DNA of 58,199 bases, taken from NCBI RefSeq assembly GCF_003003995.1, contig NZ_PVWF01000016.1, forward strand, positions 1 through 58,199. The letters are read 5' to 3'. Both the position numbers and the translations under genes were made by a program. Positions 44,912 to 54,539 of this stretch are shown here, piece by piece. Below the pieces are notes generated by a model, which saw only the letters and a list, made by a program, of their open reading frames with translations, searched no databases and was not told the DNA's origin. Numbering within the stretch: position 1 is the first letter of the stretch; every line of letters begins with the position of its first letter. The stretch is from Pleurocapsa sp. CCALA 161 (lineage in GTDB: Bacteria > Cyanobacteriota > Cyanobacteriia > Cyanobacteriales > Xenococcaceae).

Positions 44912-46189
44912 CTAATTAAACTGATTCTGGATAATTACTTGTTCTAAAATAGTCACTGCCTGCTCTATTTCGACTGCCGATACTACTAAAGGAGGAACAA
45001 AACGGAGTACCTTCGCCCCAGCAGGAGCAAGCAACAAACCTTTATCCATTGCTGCTTTAACTACCTGTATCGAAGTAAGATCGATATCTGAGCGTAATTC
45101 CAGACCGTTAATTAGACCCCAGCCACGAACTTCCGTAAATAAATGAGGGTATTTTTTGGCGATCGCTCTTAATCTCACCCGCAGTTGTTCTCCTCGCTGC
45201 TGAACGTTTTGGAGGATATTTTCCTCTGTCAAAGTTTGCAGCACAGCTAAAGCAGCAGCACAAGCAAAAGGATTTCCGCCAAAAGTACTGGCATGGTTGC
45301 CTGGCTCAAACGCAGCACAGGATTGTTTACAGAGCATTGCACCAATGGGAATACCACCTGCTAAACCTTTGGCGCTAGTCAAAATATCTGGTTCAATTCC
45401 TAAATTTTCATAACCCCAGAGTTTGCCGCTTCTACCAATGCCTACCTGTACCTCATCAAAAACCAGTAAAATACTATTTTCGTCGCAAATTTTACGTAGT
45501 TTCAGAAAATACTCCAAATCTCCAGGGCGCACTCCTCCTTCCCCTTGTAGAGGTTCGATCATAATTCCCACTACTCGACTCAAAGTACCTTCATCCAGGT
45601 CAGTAATGGCGTTTTCTACCGCAGTAATATCGTTATACGGTACGTAGGCAAAGCCAGGCATAAGAGGGCCAAAACCTTTTTGATATTTTTCTTGTCCTGT
45701 AGCGGTAACGGTTGCGAGGGTGCGCCCATGAAAGCTAGCTTTAGCAGTGAGAATAATCGGATTTTCTACCTTGTCTAAATAGGTATGGGCATATTTTCTG
45801 ACTAGCTTAATTGCCGCTTCGTTAGCCTCCGCGCCGGAATTGCAGAAAAATACTTTGTCCATGCAGGAGTGATTAACTAACCATTCTGCTAGCTGCCCCT
45901 GTTCGGGAATATAATATAAATTTGAAACATGATGTAGCTTTTTGATTTGCTCGGTAACAGCTTTAATTAAGGCTGGATGAGCATGACCTAGAGTACAGGT
46001 GGCAATTCCAGCCACAAAGTCAAGATACTCTTTACCTTCGGTGTCCCAAAGACGGCAGCCTTCTCCTTTGTCGATGGCAATGGGAAAACGACCATAAGTT
46101 TGCATTACGCTCTGGTCAAAGCGATCGCGATCAAATTCAGTGATGTTTAAAGTAGTTAGAGAATTGTTAATGGCTGTAGATTGAATCAC
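44912..46189 (-). CDS. argD: Acetylornithine aminotransferase ArgD
   Basis: The PLP enzyme converts N-acetylglutamate semialdehyde to N-acetylornithine in arginine synthesis. Visible motifs are FCNSGAEANEAAIKLVRKY, the PLP contact LLVFDEVQVGIGRSG, and the Schiff-base Lys in LTSAKGLAGGIP, followed by HASTFGGNPFACAAALAVL. GTG 46189 is chosen, giving 425 residues, the normal family length. The longer frame to 46288 adds 33 residues unlike the family. An AAGGG lies a few bases upstream. The leftward gene diverges from the K+ channel gene. Confidence 0.92.
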   Translation of the reverse strand: MIQSTAINNSLTTLNITEFDRDRFDQSVMQTYGRFPIAIDKGEGCRLWDTEGKEYLDFVAGIATCTLGHAHPALIKAVTEQIKKLHHVSNLYYIPEQGQLAEWLVNHSCMDKVFFCNSGAEANEAAIKLVRKYAHTYLDKVENPIILTAKASFHGRTLATVTATGQEKYQKGFGPLMPGFAYVPYNDITAVENAITDLDEGTLSRVVGIMIEPLQGEGGVRPGDLEYFLKLRKICDENSILLVFDEVQVGIGRSGKLWGYENLGIEPDILTSAKGLAGGIPIGAMLCKQSCAAFEPGNHASTFGGNPFACAAALAVLQTLTEENILQNVQQRGEQLRVRLRAIAKKYPHLFTEVRGWGLINGLELRSDIDLTSIQVVKAAMDKGLLLAPAGAKVLRFVPPLVVSAVEIEQAVTILEQVIIQNQFN

Positions 46190-46353
46190 AAGATACCCTT
46201 GAATAAAGATTATTTTGACAGAATGATGTGTAAAAAGACGGTTATTATTTGATAAAACTAATCTAATGTGGTTTGATTTTAATTCCAATTTAATCTTAAT
46301 GTAATTAATTTTGGGAAAAGAGTGTTATCAAATACAGCAGCGCTGAATATTGA

Positions 46354-47424
46354 ATGTATAGTTACACTTTTGAGGAAAAGTATGGTCGTTTACGCCAGGA
46401 GTTAATCAGGGGAGGGGTAGTATTAGCTAGTATCGTACTGGTGGGTACTTTCTGGTTCTGGTTAGTTGAAAAGTGGACTTTTACTGAGTCAGCCTATATG
46501 ACCATAATTACTCTATCTACGGTAGGGTTTTTGGAGGTGCATCCGTTAGGAGCAAGAGGGCGATTATTCACCATAGCTCTGATTTTAATGGGTTTATTCA
46601 CCATTGGTTATATTGTCAATCGTTTTACTGAAGCCCTAATCCAAGGGTATTTTCAAGAAGGAATCAGACTGAGGCAGGAGAAGAGTTTGATTGAATCTCT
46701 AGATCAACACTATATAGTATGTGGTTTTGGGCGTACAGGTCGTCATGTTGCCAGCGAATTTTTTGCAGAAGGTATTCCCTTCGTTATTATTGACGACAAT
46801 GTTGAAGAAGTTGAAGAAATTAAGCAGCTTGGCTATACGGTAATTTTAGGAGATGCAACTTTAGATGAATCATTAATTCGCGCTAGAATTGAATGTGCAA
46901 ATTGTCTAGTCACCGCCTTGCCTTCAGATGCCCAGAATCTTTATACAGTGCTGTCAGCTAAGACCCTTAATCCACGGATTAGGGCGATCGCTCGTGCCAG
47001 TAATGAAGAAGCGGTTCAAAAACTCCAGCGTGCAGGAGCTGATGCGGTGGTTTCTCCCTACATTACGGGAGGAAAAAGACTAGCAGCAGCAGCATTAAGA
47101 CCCCAGGTGATGGATTTTGTGGATGGGATTATTGCGGGGTCTAACAGTTCTTATTATATGGAAGAATTTTTAATTGACTCAGCAGCCTGTCCCTATGTTG
47201 GTCAAACCATTAGAGACGCTAAGTTACGCTCCCAGTCAGGGGCGCTAGTCTTGGCAATTCGTCGCTTTGACGGCAATTTAATTGCTGGGCCTGATGGAGA
47301 TACGAAAATTCTCGAACGTGATGCCTTAATCTGCATGGGAACGGCAGACCAACTGCGAACCCTCAATAAAATTCTTGGTCCAATTAATCCTAATGCTGGG
47401 TTAAGACTACCGAAAAATCAATAG
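46354..47424 (+). CDS. Two-helix potassium channel with RCK domains, altered filter
   Basis: The 356-residue protein is MthK-like: TM1 (about 20-38), pore helix and filter (45-62), TM2 (71-90), then an RCK_N domain with YIVCGFGRTGRHV (GxGxxG, about 119-131) and an RCK_C domain (about 260-345). RCK domains gate the pore on ligand binding. The selectivity filter reads STVGFLEV, so the second filter glycine of TVGYG is Leu60 (with Phe59 for Tyr), which might weaken K+ selectivity. ATG 46354. The gene diverges from argD across a short gap. Confidence 0.87.
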   Translation: MYSYTFEEKYGRLRQELIRGGVVLASIVLVGTFWFWLVEKWTFTESAYMTIITLSTVGFLEVHPLGARGRLFTIALILMGLFTIGYIVNRFTEALIQGYFQEGIRLRQEKSLIESLDQHYIVCGFGRTGRHVASEFFAEGIPFVIIDDNVEEVEEIKQLGYTVILGDATLDESLIRARIECANCLVTALPSDAQNLYTVLSAKTLNPRIRAIARASNEEAVQKLQRAGADAVVSPYITGGKRLAAAALRPQVMDFVDGIIAGSNSSYYMEEFLIDSAACPYVGQTIRDAKLRSQSGALVLAIRRFDGNLIAGPDGDTKILERDALICMGTADQLRTLNKILGPINPNAGLRLPKNQ

Positions 47425-47487
47425 ACAAGACTTTTTAAGCTTTTTTAGGCTTATTTTAGCTAGAGTAGAATTTTAATTCTTTGTCCT

Positions 47488-48051
47488 GTGTCATTAGATA
47501 ATCTAGATAATCTGGTCGATAAATTAAATCCCTTGAAAACTAAGGCATTGTCTTTAGTTCATCAAGCTACCGAAAAAGCGTCCTCCGCCGACAATTATTT
47601 GATGGAGAGGATTGGTAACTCAATTGGTTCTTCCATAGCTGTTTGGTTGAACCAACATCCTTTGGTCGCATGGTTAGTTAGTCATCCTGTCATGGCTATG
47701 CTGATCAGTTTAGTTGCCATCATTTTGGTGGTTAGATTACTCCTCACAATTTACCGAGCGATCGCCAGCGCCATAGATCGTCTTTGGCTGGCAATATTGC
47801 GATCGCCTTTGCGGTTACTCAAATTTCTGTTTGGCTGGCAGCCAAAGCCCAAAACAATTACATCCAACACCACAGTAACTAACTACGAAGTAACCAGCGA
47901 CTCTCAACAGCTTCAGGAAATCATGGCTCGTTTAGATCAAATTCAACAACAGCAGCAGGAAATAATTCGCGAGCTAGCACTCTTGAAACAACCGTTAACT
48001 ATTGAACCACAGCATCTACAGTTAGTAGAAAAGAAAATCAGTAATCAGTAA
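47488..48051 (+). CDS. Membrane protein with C-terminal coiled coil, unknown function
   Basis: I do not recognise the family. The 187-residue protein has an amphipathic N-terminal region (residues 1-50), one or two membrane segments (VAWLVSHPVMAMLISLVAII, about 58-85), a basic stretch (LRSPLRLLKFLFG) and a C-terminal coiled coil (QQLQEIMARLDQIQQQQQEI). It starts with GTG 47488 without an obvious Shine-Dalgarno sequence. The spacing of 63 bp to the K+ channel gene suggests possible cotranscription. It converges with the next gene with a 9-bp gap. Confidence 0.65.
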   Translation: MSLDNLDNLVDKLNPLKTKALSLVHQATEKASSADNYLMERIGNSIGSSIAVWLNQHPLVAWLVSHPVMAMLISLVAIILVVRLLLTIYRAIASAIDRLWLAILRSPLRLLKFLFGWQPKPKTITSNTTVTNYEVTSDSQQLQEIMARLDQIQQQQQEIIRELALLKQPLTIEPQHLQLVEKKISNQ

Positions 48052-48060
48052 AATTAATCA

Positions 48061-48387
48061 TTACTTATCTTTAAGAAAAATTTGATAACCAATTCCTGCA
48101 ATAATTCCTGCCAGGATTAAATAGGTAATCCACATCCCGATTAAAAAGCCCACTCTAATCATGGCAATTCCCGCCACCACGAACCCAACAAATTTAGCAA
48201 ACTTGACTATTTTTCTGCCAAATTTCTGAATTGAATTATCCGTAGGATGATGTTTTTTCGTCTTATGTAAAGGCGGTTCCCCAGCAATCACTTCAGTCTC
48301 CAACTCGCGCAATCTTAATTCTCGTTTTGCCTGTAATTGGGCTTCTCTACGCTTATATTCGCGCTCTTTGTCCTCGGGAGTATTCAT
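48061..48387 (-). CDS. Small membrane protein with charged N terminus
   Basis: I do not recognise the family. The 108-residue protein has a highly charged N-terminal half (EDKEREYKRREAQLQAKREL), probably a helix in the cytoplasm, then two membrane segments (about 62-80 and 84-103). ATG 48387. It lies 131 bp downstream of the radical-SAM gene on the same strand. The pattern of a charged helix plus hairpin of membrane helices is common among cyanobacterial proteins of unknown function. Confidence 0.65.
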   Translation of the reverse strand: MNTPEDKEREYKRREAQLQAKRELRLRELETEVIAGEPPLHKTKKHHPTDNSIQKFGRKIVKFAKFVGFVVAGIAMIRVGFLIGMWITYLILAGIIAGIGYQIFLKDK

Positions 48388-48518
48388 CAGACCAGCTCTT
48401 TAATATATTCATTACTAACTACTAGATTATCAATTATTAGATTGTGTTGCTCTGTAAGCCGTGACAATTTTCCCTTGATAAATTAAAGTCTGTATCCCCC
48501 AAAATAAAGAGATCAACC

Positions 48519-51107
48519 TTAACTTAAAATTAATTGCTGACGATGGACATGAAGTAATTGCATCTCAACCTTAGCAATCTTTTCCAACATATAAACCAGA
48601 TTATCTGGCGAGAGGTTAGTACCATCATTGCGACAGCTACCAGTAAAGCGAATTATGGCTTGATTATTGTCTGCTGATTCTAAGGTAAGGGCAAATAGGC
48701 GATCGCGTAAGTTTATTTGTTTTTTATTCCCCGACTTAGTAAATTTCTCCCAAAGAATTACCTGAGCATTATTAATCTCATCAATCCATTCTTGCCAAGG
48801 AGTTTCTAGATCTGCTGTATCTTCTGCTAGCTTGAGAGTAATTAAATATTCGGCGCGATCCATGATCCGACTAGCGTTAGGGGACTTAACATCTACTTCT
48901 TGTACCTTATAAATCGGCACATTTTCGGGTAATTGACCCGCTAATCTGATCTGGAATTCCTCAACATCCATGTCTTCGGTTAATTCAAAATCAACTATTT
49001 CTCCGTTGCTGGTAATACCCAGAGATAGGGCGTTAGCAATAGAAATTTTCGGTCCAGGATGATATCCTCCTGTAAAAGAGATCGGTAAAGCTGCACGACG
49101 GATAGCGCGATCAAATAAGCGCACTAGATCTAGGTGGCTAATTAGGCTCATCTCGTCAATTTTGCCAAACCACATCCTAATCTTTTGTTCTTTATCTTGA
49201 TTGGGTTTAAAGTGTCCAGCAAACTTAGGAATAGCAGGGGGTTTAACCACAATATTATGTCCAAAGTCTGTGCCACATACACCACAGTGAGAACAACCCT
49301 CAAAGGCACAGTCAGGGACAGTGGCAGCATCCAATGCCCTTTGTAAGTCTTCTTTGAGCCACTGTTTATCTATGCCCGTATTAATATGATCCCAGGGTAG
49401 CGCTGCATCGGTAGCATCTGCGATAGTTGCATCACGATCTTGAAAGATATTCCACTCGCCGTTTTCTACCTGACGGTATTTCCAGGTTAGATCTGCTTCG
49501 GCGATCGCTTGCGACCAAGCACCATATGCTTTATCTAAATTCTCCCACCAGGAATCCATCCCTGCACCTAACTCCCAGGCACGTTTGACTACAGAAGCTA
49601 AACGGCGATCGCCTCTACCAACAAAGTCTTCCATGGCTGAGATACGGACATCGGTGTAGTTAACTTTAATTCCCCGTACTCGTCGAAATTCATCTTTGAG
49701 TAGTTCCTGTTTCCGTTTGAACTCACTAGTTGATACAGAATGCCATTGAAAAGGCGTGTGTGGCTTGGGAGTAAAGTTAGAAATGGTGATATTAAAGTTG
49801 AGGCGTTTATTACTCATCTGACTACACTCACGGCGCAACCAGCGTACTGTATCGACAATCCCCACCACGTCAACGTCAGTTTCGCCAGGTAAGCCAATCA
49901 TAAAGTAGAGTTTTACCTTATTCCAGCCACGGGTGACGGCGGTTTGAATCCCCCGTAACAACTCTTCGTTGGTCAATCCCTTATTAACTACATCCCGCAT
50001 CCGCTGAGTTCCAGCTTCAGGTGCAAAGGTTAGCCCCGACTTGCGTATACCGCCAATAATATCGGCAATATTGTCATCAAAACGATCTACCCGTTGGCTG
50101 GGAAGAGATAAAGAAATATTCTCCTCTTGCAAGCGGTTTTTGATCTCCATGCCTACCGCAGGTAAAGCTAAATAGTCTGAACAACTCAAAGAAAGTAAAG
50201 AAAACTCATTGTAGCCTGTTGCCCGCATCCCCTTTTCGATCGCATCTACCACTTTTTCTGGTTCAACATCTGTTGCGGGGCGAGTTAACATCCCTGGCTG
50301 GCAAAAACGACAGCCACGGGTACAGCCTCGTCTAATTTCTACCGTCAGGCGATCGTGTACGGTTTCAATATAGGGTACTAAGCCAATCGAATAGGCGGGA
50401 ATCGGCGTAGCTACCCGACGCAAAACCCTTTTAGGCACATCTTTGGTAATGCGATCCACAGAGCCATCTTCTGCCATCTCATAAAATCTGGGTACATATA
50501 CCCCAGGAACTTGGGCTAAATCAAGTAATAACTCCTCTTTACTCAATCCTGCTGCTTTACCTTCTTTGATAATTAACCCAATCTCAGGTAATAATTCTTC
50601 TCCATCACCCAAAGCAATAAAGTCAAAGAAATCAGCATAAGGTTCGGGGTTGGAAGTAGCGGTTTGTCCTCCTGCAAAAATCAAGGGATAATCTCCTGTA
50701 TTCCTTTCCTTCCAGGTAAGGGGAATCTGCGCCAAACTCAGCATTTCTAAGATATTTGTCGCCCCCAGTTCATAGCTAAGACTAAAGCCTAAAATATCAA
50801 AGTCTTGGAGCGATCGCTTTGATTCTAAAGCAAACAAGGGTGTATGAGTCTCTCTTAACTTGGCTGATAAGTCTGGCGCAGGAAGATATGTGCGATCGCA
50901 TAACTGTTGCGGTTGCGCGTTAATAATATTGTAGAGAATAATATGACCCAGATTTGATGCCCCTACCTCATAAACTTCAGGATAAGTCAACACCCATCGC
51001 ACCTCGGCATCTGTCCAAGGCTTATGTACTGCACCAAGTTCGTTACCTAAATATCTGGCTGGCTTGGCTATAGTTGAATCAATGGGACTATCACTTATCA
51101 GGGTCAA
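48519..51107 (-). CDS. B12-binding/radical SAM protein (TIGR03960-type) with DUF2344 domain
   Basis: The 862-residue protein has an N-terminal B12-binding-like region (about 30-200), a radical SAM domain with RRGCTRGCRFCQPG (CxxxCxxC, residues about 262-269), a Cys-rich linker CAFEGCSHCGVCGTDFGH (near residue 610) and a C-terminal DUF2344 domain (KIRMWFGKIDEMSLISHLDL). The order is that of the TIGR03960 family with fused TIGR03936, common in cyanobacteria. The linker could bind an extra iron-sulphur cluster. The biochemical role is not established; RNA or cofactor modification is a possibility. ATG 51107. Confidence 0.9.
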   Translation of the reverse strand: MTLISDSPIDSTIAKPARYLGNELGAVHKPWTDAEVRWVLTYPEVYEVGASNLGHIILYNIINAQPQQLCDRTYLPAPDLSAKLRETHTPLFALESKRSLQDFDILGFSLSYELGATNILEMLSLAQIPLTWKERNTGDYPLIFAGGQTATSNPEPYADFFDFIALGDGEELLPEIGLIIKEGKAAGLSKEELLLDLAQVPGVYVPRFYEMAEDGSVDRITKDVPKRVLRRVATPIPAYSIGLVPYIETVHDRLTVEIRRGCTRGCRFCQPGMLTRPATDVEPEKVVDAIEKGMRATGYNEFSLLSLSCSDYLALPAVGMEIKNRLQEENISLSLPSQRVDRFDDNIADIIGGIRKSGLTFAPEAGTQRMRDVVNKGLTNEELLRGIQTAVTRGWNKVKLYFMIGLPGETDVDVVGIVDTVRWLRRECSQMSNKRLNFNITISNFTPKPHTPFQWHSVSTSEFKRKQELLKDEFRRVRGIKVNYTDVRISAMEDFVGRGDRRLASVVKRAWELGAGMDSWWENLDKAYGAWSQAIAEADLTWKYRQVENGEWNIFQDRDATIADATDAALPWDHINTGIDKQWLKEDLQRALDAATVPDCAFEGCSHCGVCGTDFGHNIVVKPPAIPKFAGHFKPNQDKEQKIRMWFGKIDEMSLISHLDLVRLFDRAIRRAALPISFTGGYHPGPKISIANALSLGITSNGEIVDFELTEDMDVEEFQIRLAGQLPENVPIYKVQEVDVKSPNASRIMDRAEYLITLKLAEDTADLETPWQEWIDEINNAQVILWEKFTKSGNKKQINLRDRLFALTLESADNNQAIIRFTGSCRNDGTNLSPDNLVYMLEKIAKVEMQLLHVHRQQLILS

Positions 51108-51194
51108 AACTTAAATCTCCTAATGGATAAAGTAATTATCTTAAATATCTACTATATCGAATATTTGGAGGTTCTTATCTAAGTAGACAAGCTA

Positions 51195-51608
51195 CTAATT
51201 GCTCATAAAACCAAAAAATTTGGCTGCACCGCCAAGAATTACTAAAATTAGTCCTACTAATACACCACGATTAGTAAATTCTTGGTTACTAACTCTTTTG
51301 TCTAATCCGCTTACCGTAGCTTCTAAGGCATCTATTTTTCCTGAAAGTCTTTCATCGACTGATTTAATTTGACCAGATAATTTTTCATCGACTGACTTAA
51401 TTTGACCAGATAACTTTTCATCAACTGATTTAATTTGACCAGATAACTTTTCATCAACAGCATTAATTTTGCCTTCTAGCCTGGCTTGACCTACTTTTAA
51501 TTCTGTAACGTCGTCCGTCAGTTTATCTAGCTTGCCATCTAATTTATCAAGTTTTTGATCGAACTTAGCAAAGATTTCTTTCAAGTCAGACTCAATCTGA
51601 ATACTCAT
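51195..51608 (-). CDS. Coiled-coil protein with 11-residue repeats and C-terminal membrane anchor
   Basis: The 137-residue protein has a heptad/hendecad coiled coil through residues 1-105 with three near-identical repeats of VDEKLSGQIKS and flanking degenerate ones, then a C-terminal membrane helix (GVLVGLILVILGGAAKFFGF). It is probably an oligomeric tail-anchored rod. The DNA carries three 33-bp repeats (51352-51450), so the copy number may vary between strains. I do not recognise a named family. Confidence 0.65.
   Translation of the reverse strand: MSIQIESDLKEIFAKFDQKLDKLDGKLDKLTDDVTELKVGQARLEGKINAVDEKLSGQIKSVDEKLSGQIKSVDEKLSGQIKSVDERLSGKIDALEATVSGLDKRVSNQEFTNRGVLVGLILVILGGAAKFFGFMSN
51352..51450 (-). 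repeat. Three tandem 33-bp repeats within a coiled-coil gene
   Basis: Units 51352-51384, 51385-51417 and 51418-51450 differ at only a few bases. Each encodes one 11-residue unit. Degenerate copies flank them. Confidence 0.85.
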
Positions 51609-51681
51609 TGATGTTATCTATAATTTAATTTAGGCATACTCTACTATTTTAATTTTAAGTTGCTAACTAAACTGTTAGACA

Positions 51682-52560
51682 TCATTGCTGCTGGAGAAAA
51701 TCGGTAAATGCCCAAACTGCATGAGAAAGATCGGTATCTTTGGGGGTTGCTGCCACCACAATGCGCTGAAGAGGTTGGGGTAACTGACAGATAGTAACTC
51801 CTTCAGGCAGATAAAACACTGATAGTTGAGGCAGAATAGCTGCACCCGATCCCGTAGCAACCAGACTAACAATAGTATCGCTTTCGCGAACTTGTTCCGA
51901 TGGACTGAACTGATACCCTGCCGATTCAAAGTAATGTTTGATCTGTTTAAAACAGCTATTTTGATTGGGATAAGAAATAATTGGGATTGACAGCAGTTGT
52001 GTCCAGCTAATACACTGTCCGTCTGATGATGTATCCAGCTTTAAATTTGGTGGCAATAAGACAACGTAATTATCCCGCAGCACTTCAATCGTAGCCAAAT
52101 CTTTAGAAGTGGGCAAAATTGTCAAACCGAGATCGGCTTTACCCTCATAAACCATTTGTTCGACTTGAGGACAATCTTTTTCTTCCACAATTTTGACTTC
52201 AATTTGGGGATGCTTAGATTGAAACTCGGCTTTAATTTTAGGCAGTAACTGCGCTGCTGCACCACGAAAGGCAGAAATTCGTACTTTTCCCCCACCTAAG
52301 CTTTTACATCGGTTAGCTTCCTGTTTAATATCTTCAACCGACTGTAATACGCGATCGCAGTGCCTTAAGACGCTTTCACCTGCGGGAGTAAGATTTACCC
52401 CTTTTTTGCCTCTAAACAGTAATTGCACCCCTAAATCTGCTTCTAAAGTAGCGATCGCATGGCTTACAGTAGGCTGGGTAAGATCTAATTCAACTGCTGC
52501 CTGACTAAAATTACCGCACCTTGCCACGGCGACAAATGATCTAATCTGAGAAAGTTTCAT
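51682..52560 (-). CDS. LysR-family transcription regulator
   Basis: The 292-residue protein has an N-terminal winged helix (1-60: SQIRSFVAVARCGNFSQAAVELDLTQPTVSHAI) and a C-terminal type 2 periplasmic-binding-like effector domain (about 90-290). It resembles the CysB/CbbR group in architecture, but the effector cannot be told. No divergent target gene is evident: the neighbour upstream (52693-53295) runs in the same direction. ATG 52560. Confidence 0.9.
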   Translation of the reverse strand: MKLSQIRSFVAVARCGNFSQAAVELDLTQPTVSHAIATLEADLGVQLLFRGKKGVNLTPAGESVLRHCDRVLQSVEDIKQEANRCKSLGGGKVRISAFRGAAAQLLPKIKAEFQSKHPQIEVKIVEEKDCPQVEQMVYEGKADLGLTILPTSKDLATIEVLRDNYVVLLPPNLKLDTSSDGQCISWTQLLSIPIISYPNQNSCFKQIKHYFESAGYQFSPSEQVRESDTIVSLVATGSGAAILPQLSVFYLPEGVTICQLPQPLQRIVVAATPKDTDLSHAVWAFTDFLQQQ

Positions 52561-52692
52561 GAGACGCGATGTTCACCAGTTCTTTAATTTAATGATATAC
52601 CTGGCGATCTTTTAATCTTGTCATCAATTTACAGCTTAAAACCAACTACTTTACAGCCGACGTAAAGAATATTTAGTTAACAGTTTAAGTTT

Positions 52693-53295
52693 TTATGGTT
52701 CAGATAGAGACGACGAAGACGACGAAGACGATGGGGACAAAGGTTCAGTAACAGGGGCAAGAGGAACAGTGTCAGAATTGCTTGGGGATGATTCAAGCAA
52801 GCTGTCATCTTCTAGAGGTTCGATCAGGCTGTTGTCTTGAGTATCATGATAATTGTTGCTAGAAGCAGGCGCACTATAGTCGGGAATTGAATGATCTATT
52901 GAATCATTTGAATCATTCATGGATTGCTGGATTGCTCGATTGCGATCGACACTTGATTCAAAATTATTAATTGGACTTTGACTTGTTTTAGGAACTAAGT
53001 CTTCGCTACCAGTTTCAATTTTAGTAGGTGGGTTGGAATATGTTCCAGTAGGAATACCAGTCGTTGAATCAGTGTTACTGCCTGCACCACTAGATTCAAC
53101 TGAGGGGAATGGTGCAGATTTAATCTGATCTGTGCCTGTTCCTCCCAAGGAGTCAGTTTCTGTTTTAGATTCTCCTGCGGTATCGGTTGAATCAGCACGA
53201 AAAGATGAATAAACAAATCCGCCAATACTTAACGAAGTTATGAGCAAAAGGCTGACGCCAGCTAGGAAGGGTACTGATTTATAATTATCTAGCAT
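52693..53295 (-). CDS. Membrane-anchored Ser/Asp/Thr-rich low-complexity protein
   Basis: The 200-residue protein has an uncleaved signal-like N-terminal membrane segment (VPFLAGVSLLLITSLSIGGF, about 8-27), then about 170 residues of Ser, Thr, Asp, Gly and Pro low complexity, ending in a run of Ser (PSSSSSSSSLSEP). It is probably exported and disordered. No domain is recognised. A GACGAAGAC-type repeat encodes the terminal serines (about 52705-52730). Confidence 0.6.
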   Translation of the reverse strand: MLDNYKSVPFLAGVSLLLITSLSIGGFVYSSFRADSTDTAGESKTETDSLGGTGTDQIKSAPFPSVESSGAGSNTDSTTGIPTGTYSNPPTKIETGSEDLVPKTSQSPINNFESSVDRNRAIQQSMNDSNDSIDHSIPDYSAPASSNNYHDTQDNSLIEPLEDDSLLESSPSNSDTVPLAPVTEPLSPSSSSSSSSLSEP

Positions 53296-53434
53296 TGGTT
53301 TTAATTTTCAAAATCTCTTGCCTTTTAACCTACCTAGCAATAGTAAAACAACCGATTATTGCATCTGGTTAGAGTAGTTGAATAAATTTAATTTGTTATA
53401 AAGGAGAAAATTATATTTAATCATATTTATTGGT

Positions 53435-53554
53435 ATGAAGTATCAAAGATGTAGACCAGAAAAACGAATTTATCGTAACTTAGCTTTGGGCATTATTACT
53501 TTTATTCTTCTGGCAACAGTCTTGCCTATAATGACTTCAGCAAGTATCTCGTAA
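53435..53554 (+). CDS. Possible 39-residue single-membrane-helix protein
   Basis: The short frame starts MKYQRCRPEKRIYRNLALG and holds one hydrophobic helix (about 16-34) after a basic head. A GGAG lies some 30 bases upstream, too far to be a ribosome binding site. It may be a small inner-membrane protein or chance; no family is recognised. Confidence 0.3.
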   Translation: MKYQRCRPEKRIYRNLALGIITFILLATVLPIMTSASIS

Positions 53555-53666
53555 TCGTTGTTTTGAATATAACCATCCTGTATTTATCGATACGGTATTT
53601 ATTTGAATAATTGCATATTGTATACAAGTCAGTAAAAAAGTAAAGGTTTGAGCCTTTTGATTTAAG

Positions 53667-54539
53667 GTGAATTACGCATTTGATTTCTCCGTAGTTTGGG
53701 AAAATATTGATGTCTTGCTGGCTGGAGTTTGGCTAACTTTAAAAATTTCGCTGTTGGCGATCGCTTTTGGACTAGCTATTGGGATTGTGGGTTCTTTATG
53801 TCGAACTTCTGGTAATAAAATTTTTAATGCGATCGCTTTGGCTTATGTCGAGATTATTCGCAATACGCCTTATTTGATTCAGCTATTTTTGATCTTTTTT
53901 GGCTTGCCCAATCTGGGTATTAAGCTATCGGCAGAACAAGCAGCAATTCTCTCTCTAGCAGTTAATTTTGGAGCCTATTCTACAGAAATCATACGTGCTG
54001 GAGTCGAAAGTATTGCCAAAGGACAATGGGAAGCAGGTTTAGCAATTGGCTTTAAGAAACTGTCGGTGTTTCGTTATATTGTCATTCCACCAGCTTTAGC
54101 TAACTTTAGCTAACATCTATCGAGCTTTAATTGGTCAAGTAATCCTGGCTGTTCTATTCACTAGCGTCGTCAGGCAGATTGCCGCCGAGGATTTAACCTA
54201 TGCAGGAGATTACTTAAACTCTCGTACTTTTCGTAGCTTTTTTCTGGGGGGCAACAACAAAAAGTTGCGATCGCTCGTGCCTTAGCCATGCAGCCTAAAG
54301 TAATGCTGTTTGACGAACCTACTAGCGCACTCGATCCAGAGATGGTTAGAGAGGTATTGAATGTCATGAGAGGTTTAGCAGAATCAGGGATGACGATGGT
54401 ATGCGTTACCCATGAGGTTGGCTTTGCCCGCGAAGTAGCCGATCGCATTATCTTTTTATTTGACTTAAATTTTAAGGATGAACGTTTTGTTTATACTCAT
54501 ATAGTAAATGAAGACATTCGCTCAAGCCAAGGTGGTTAG
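53667..54539 (+). pseudogene. Decayed polar amino-acid ABC transporter (permease-ATPase remnants)
   Basis: Residues 1-145 of the first frame (GTG 53667-54113) are the start of a HisM/GlnP-type permease (GVWLTLKISLLAIAFGLAIG; IRNTPYLIQLFLIFFGLPN). A perfect tandem duplication of TTTAGCTAAC near 54097-54116 shifts the frame. The permease continues in the next frame (NIYRALIGQVILAVLF) to about 54236. It is then joined to the middle of the ATPase, from [15 protein letters not shown] (54243) through Walker [15 protein letters not shown] and the H-loop VTHEVGFA, with the ATPase N terminus (Walker A) lost. The C terminus after ADRIIF is also foreign. Function is lost. Confidence 0.85.

Noticed and set aside
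51352-51450. CRISPR-like array
   Set aside because: The 33-bp units are contiguous with no spacers and encode a coiled coil in frame.
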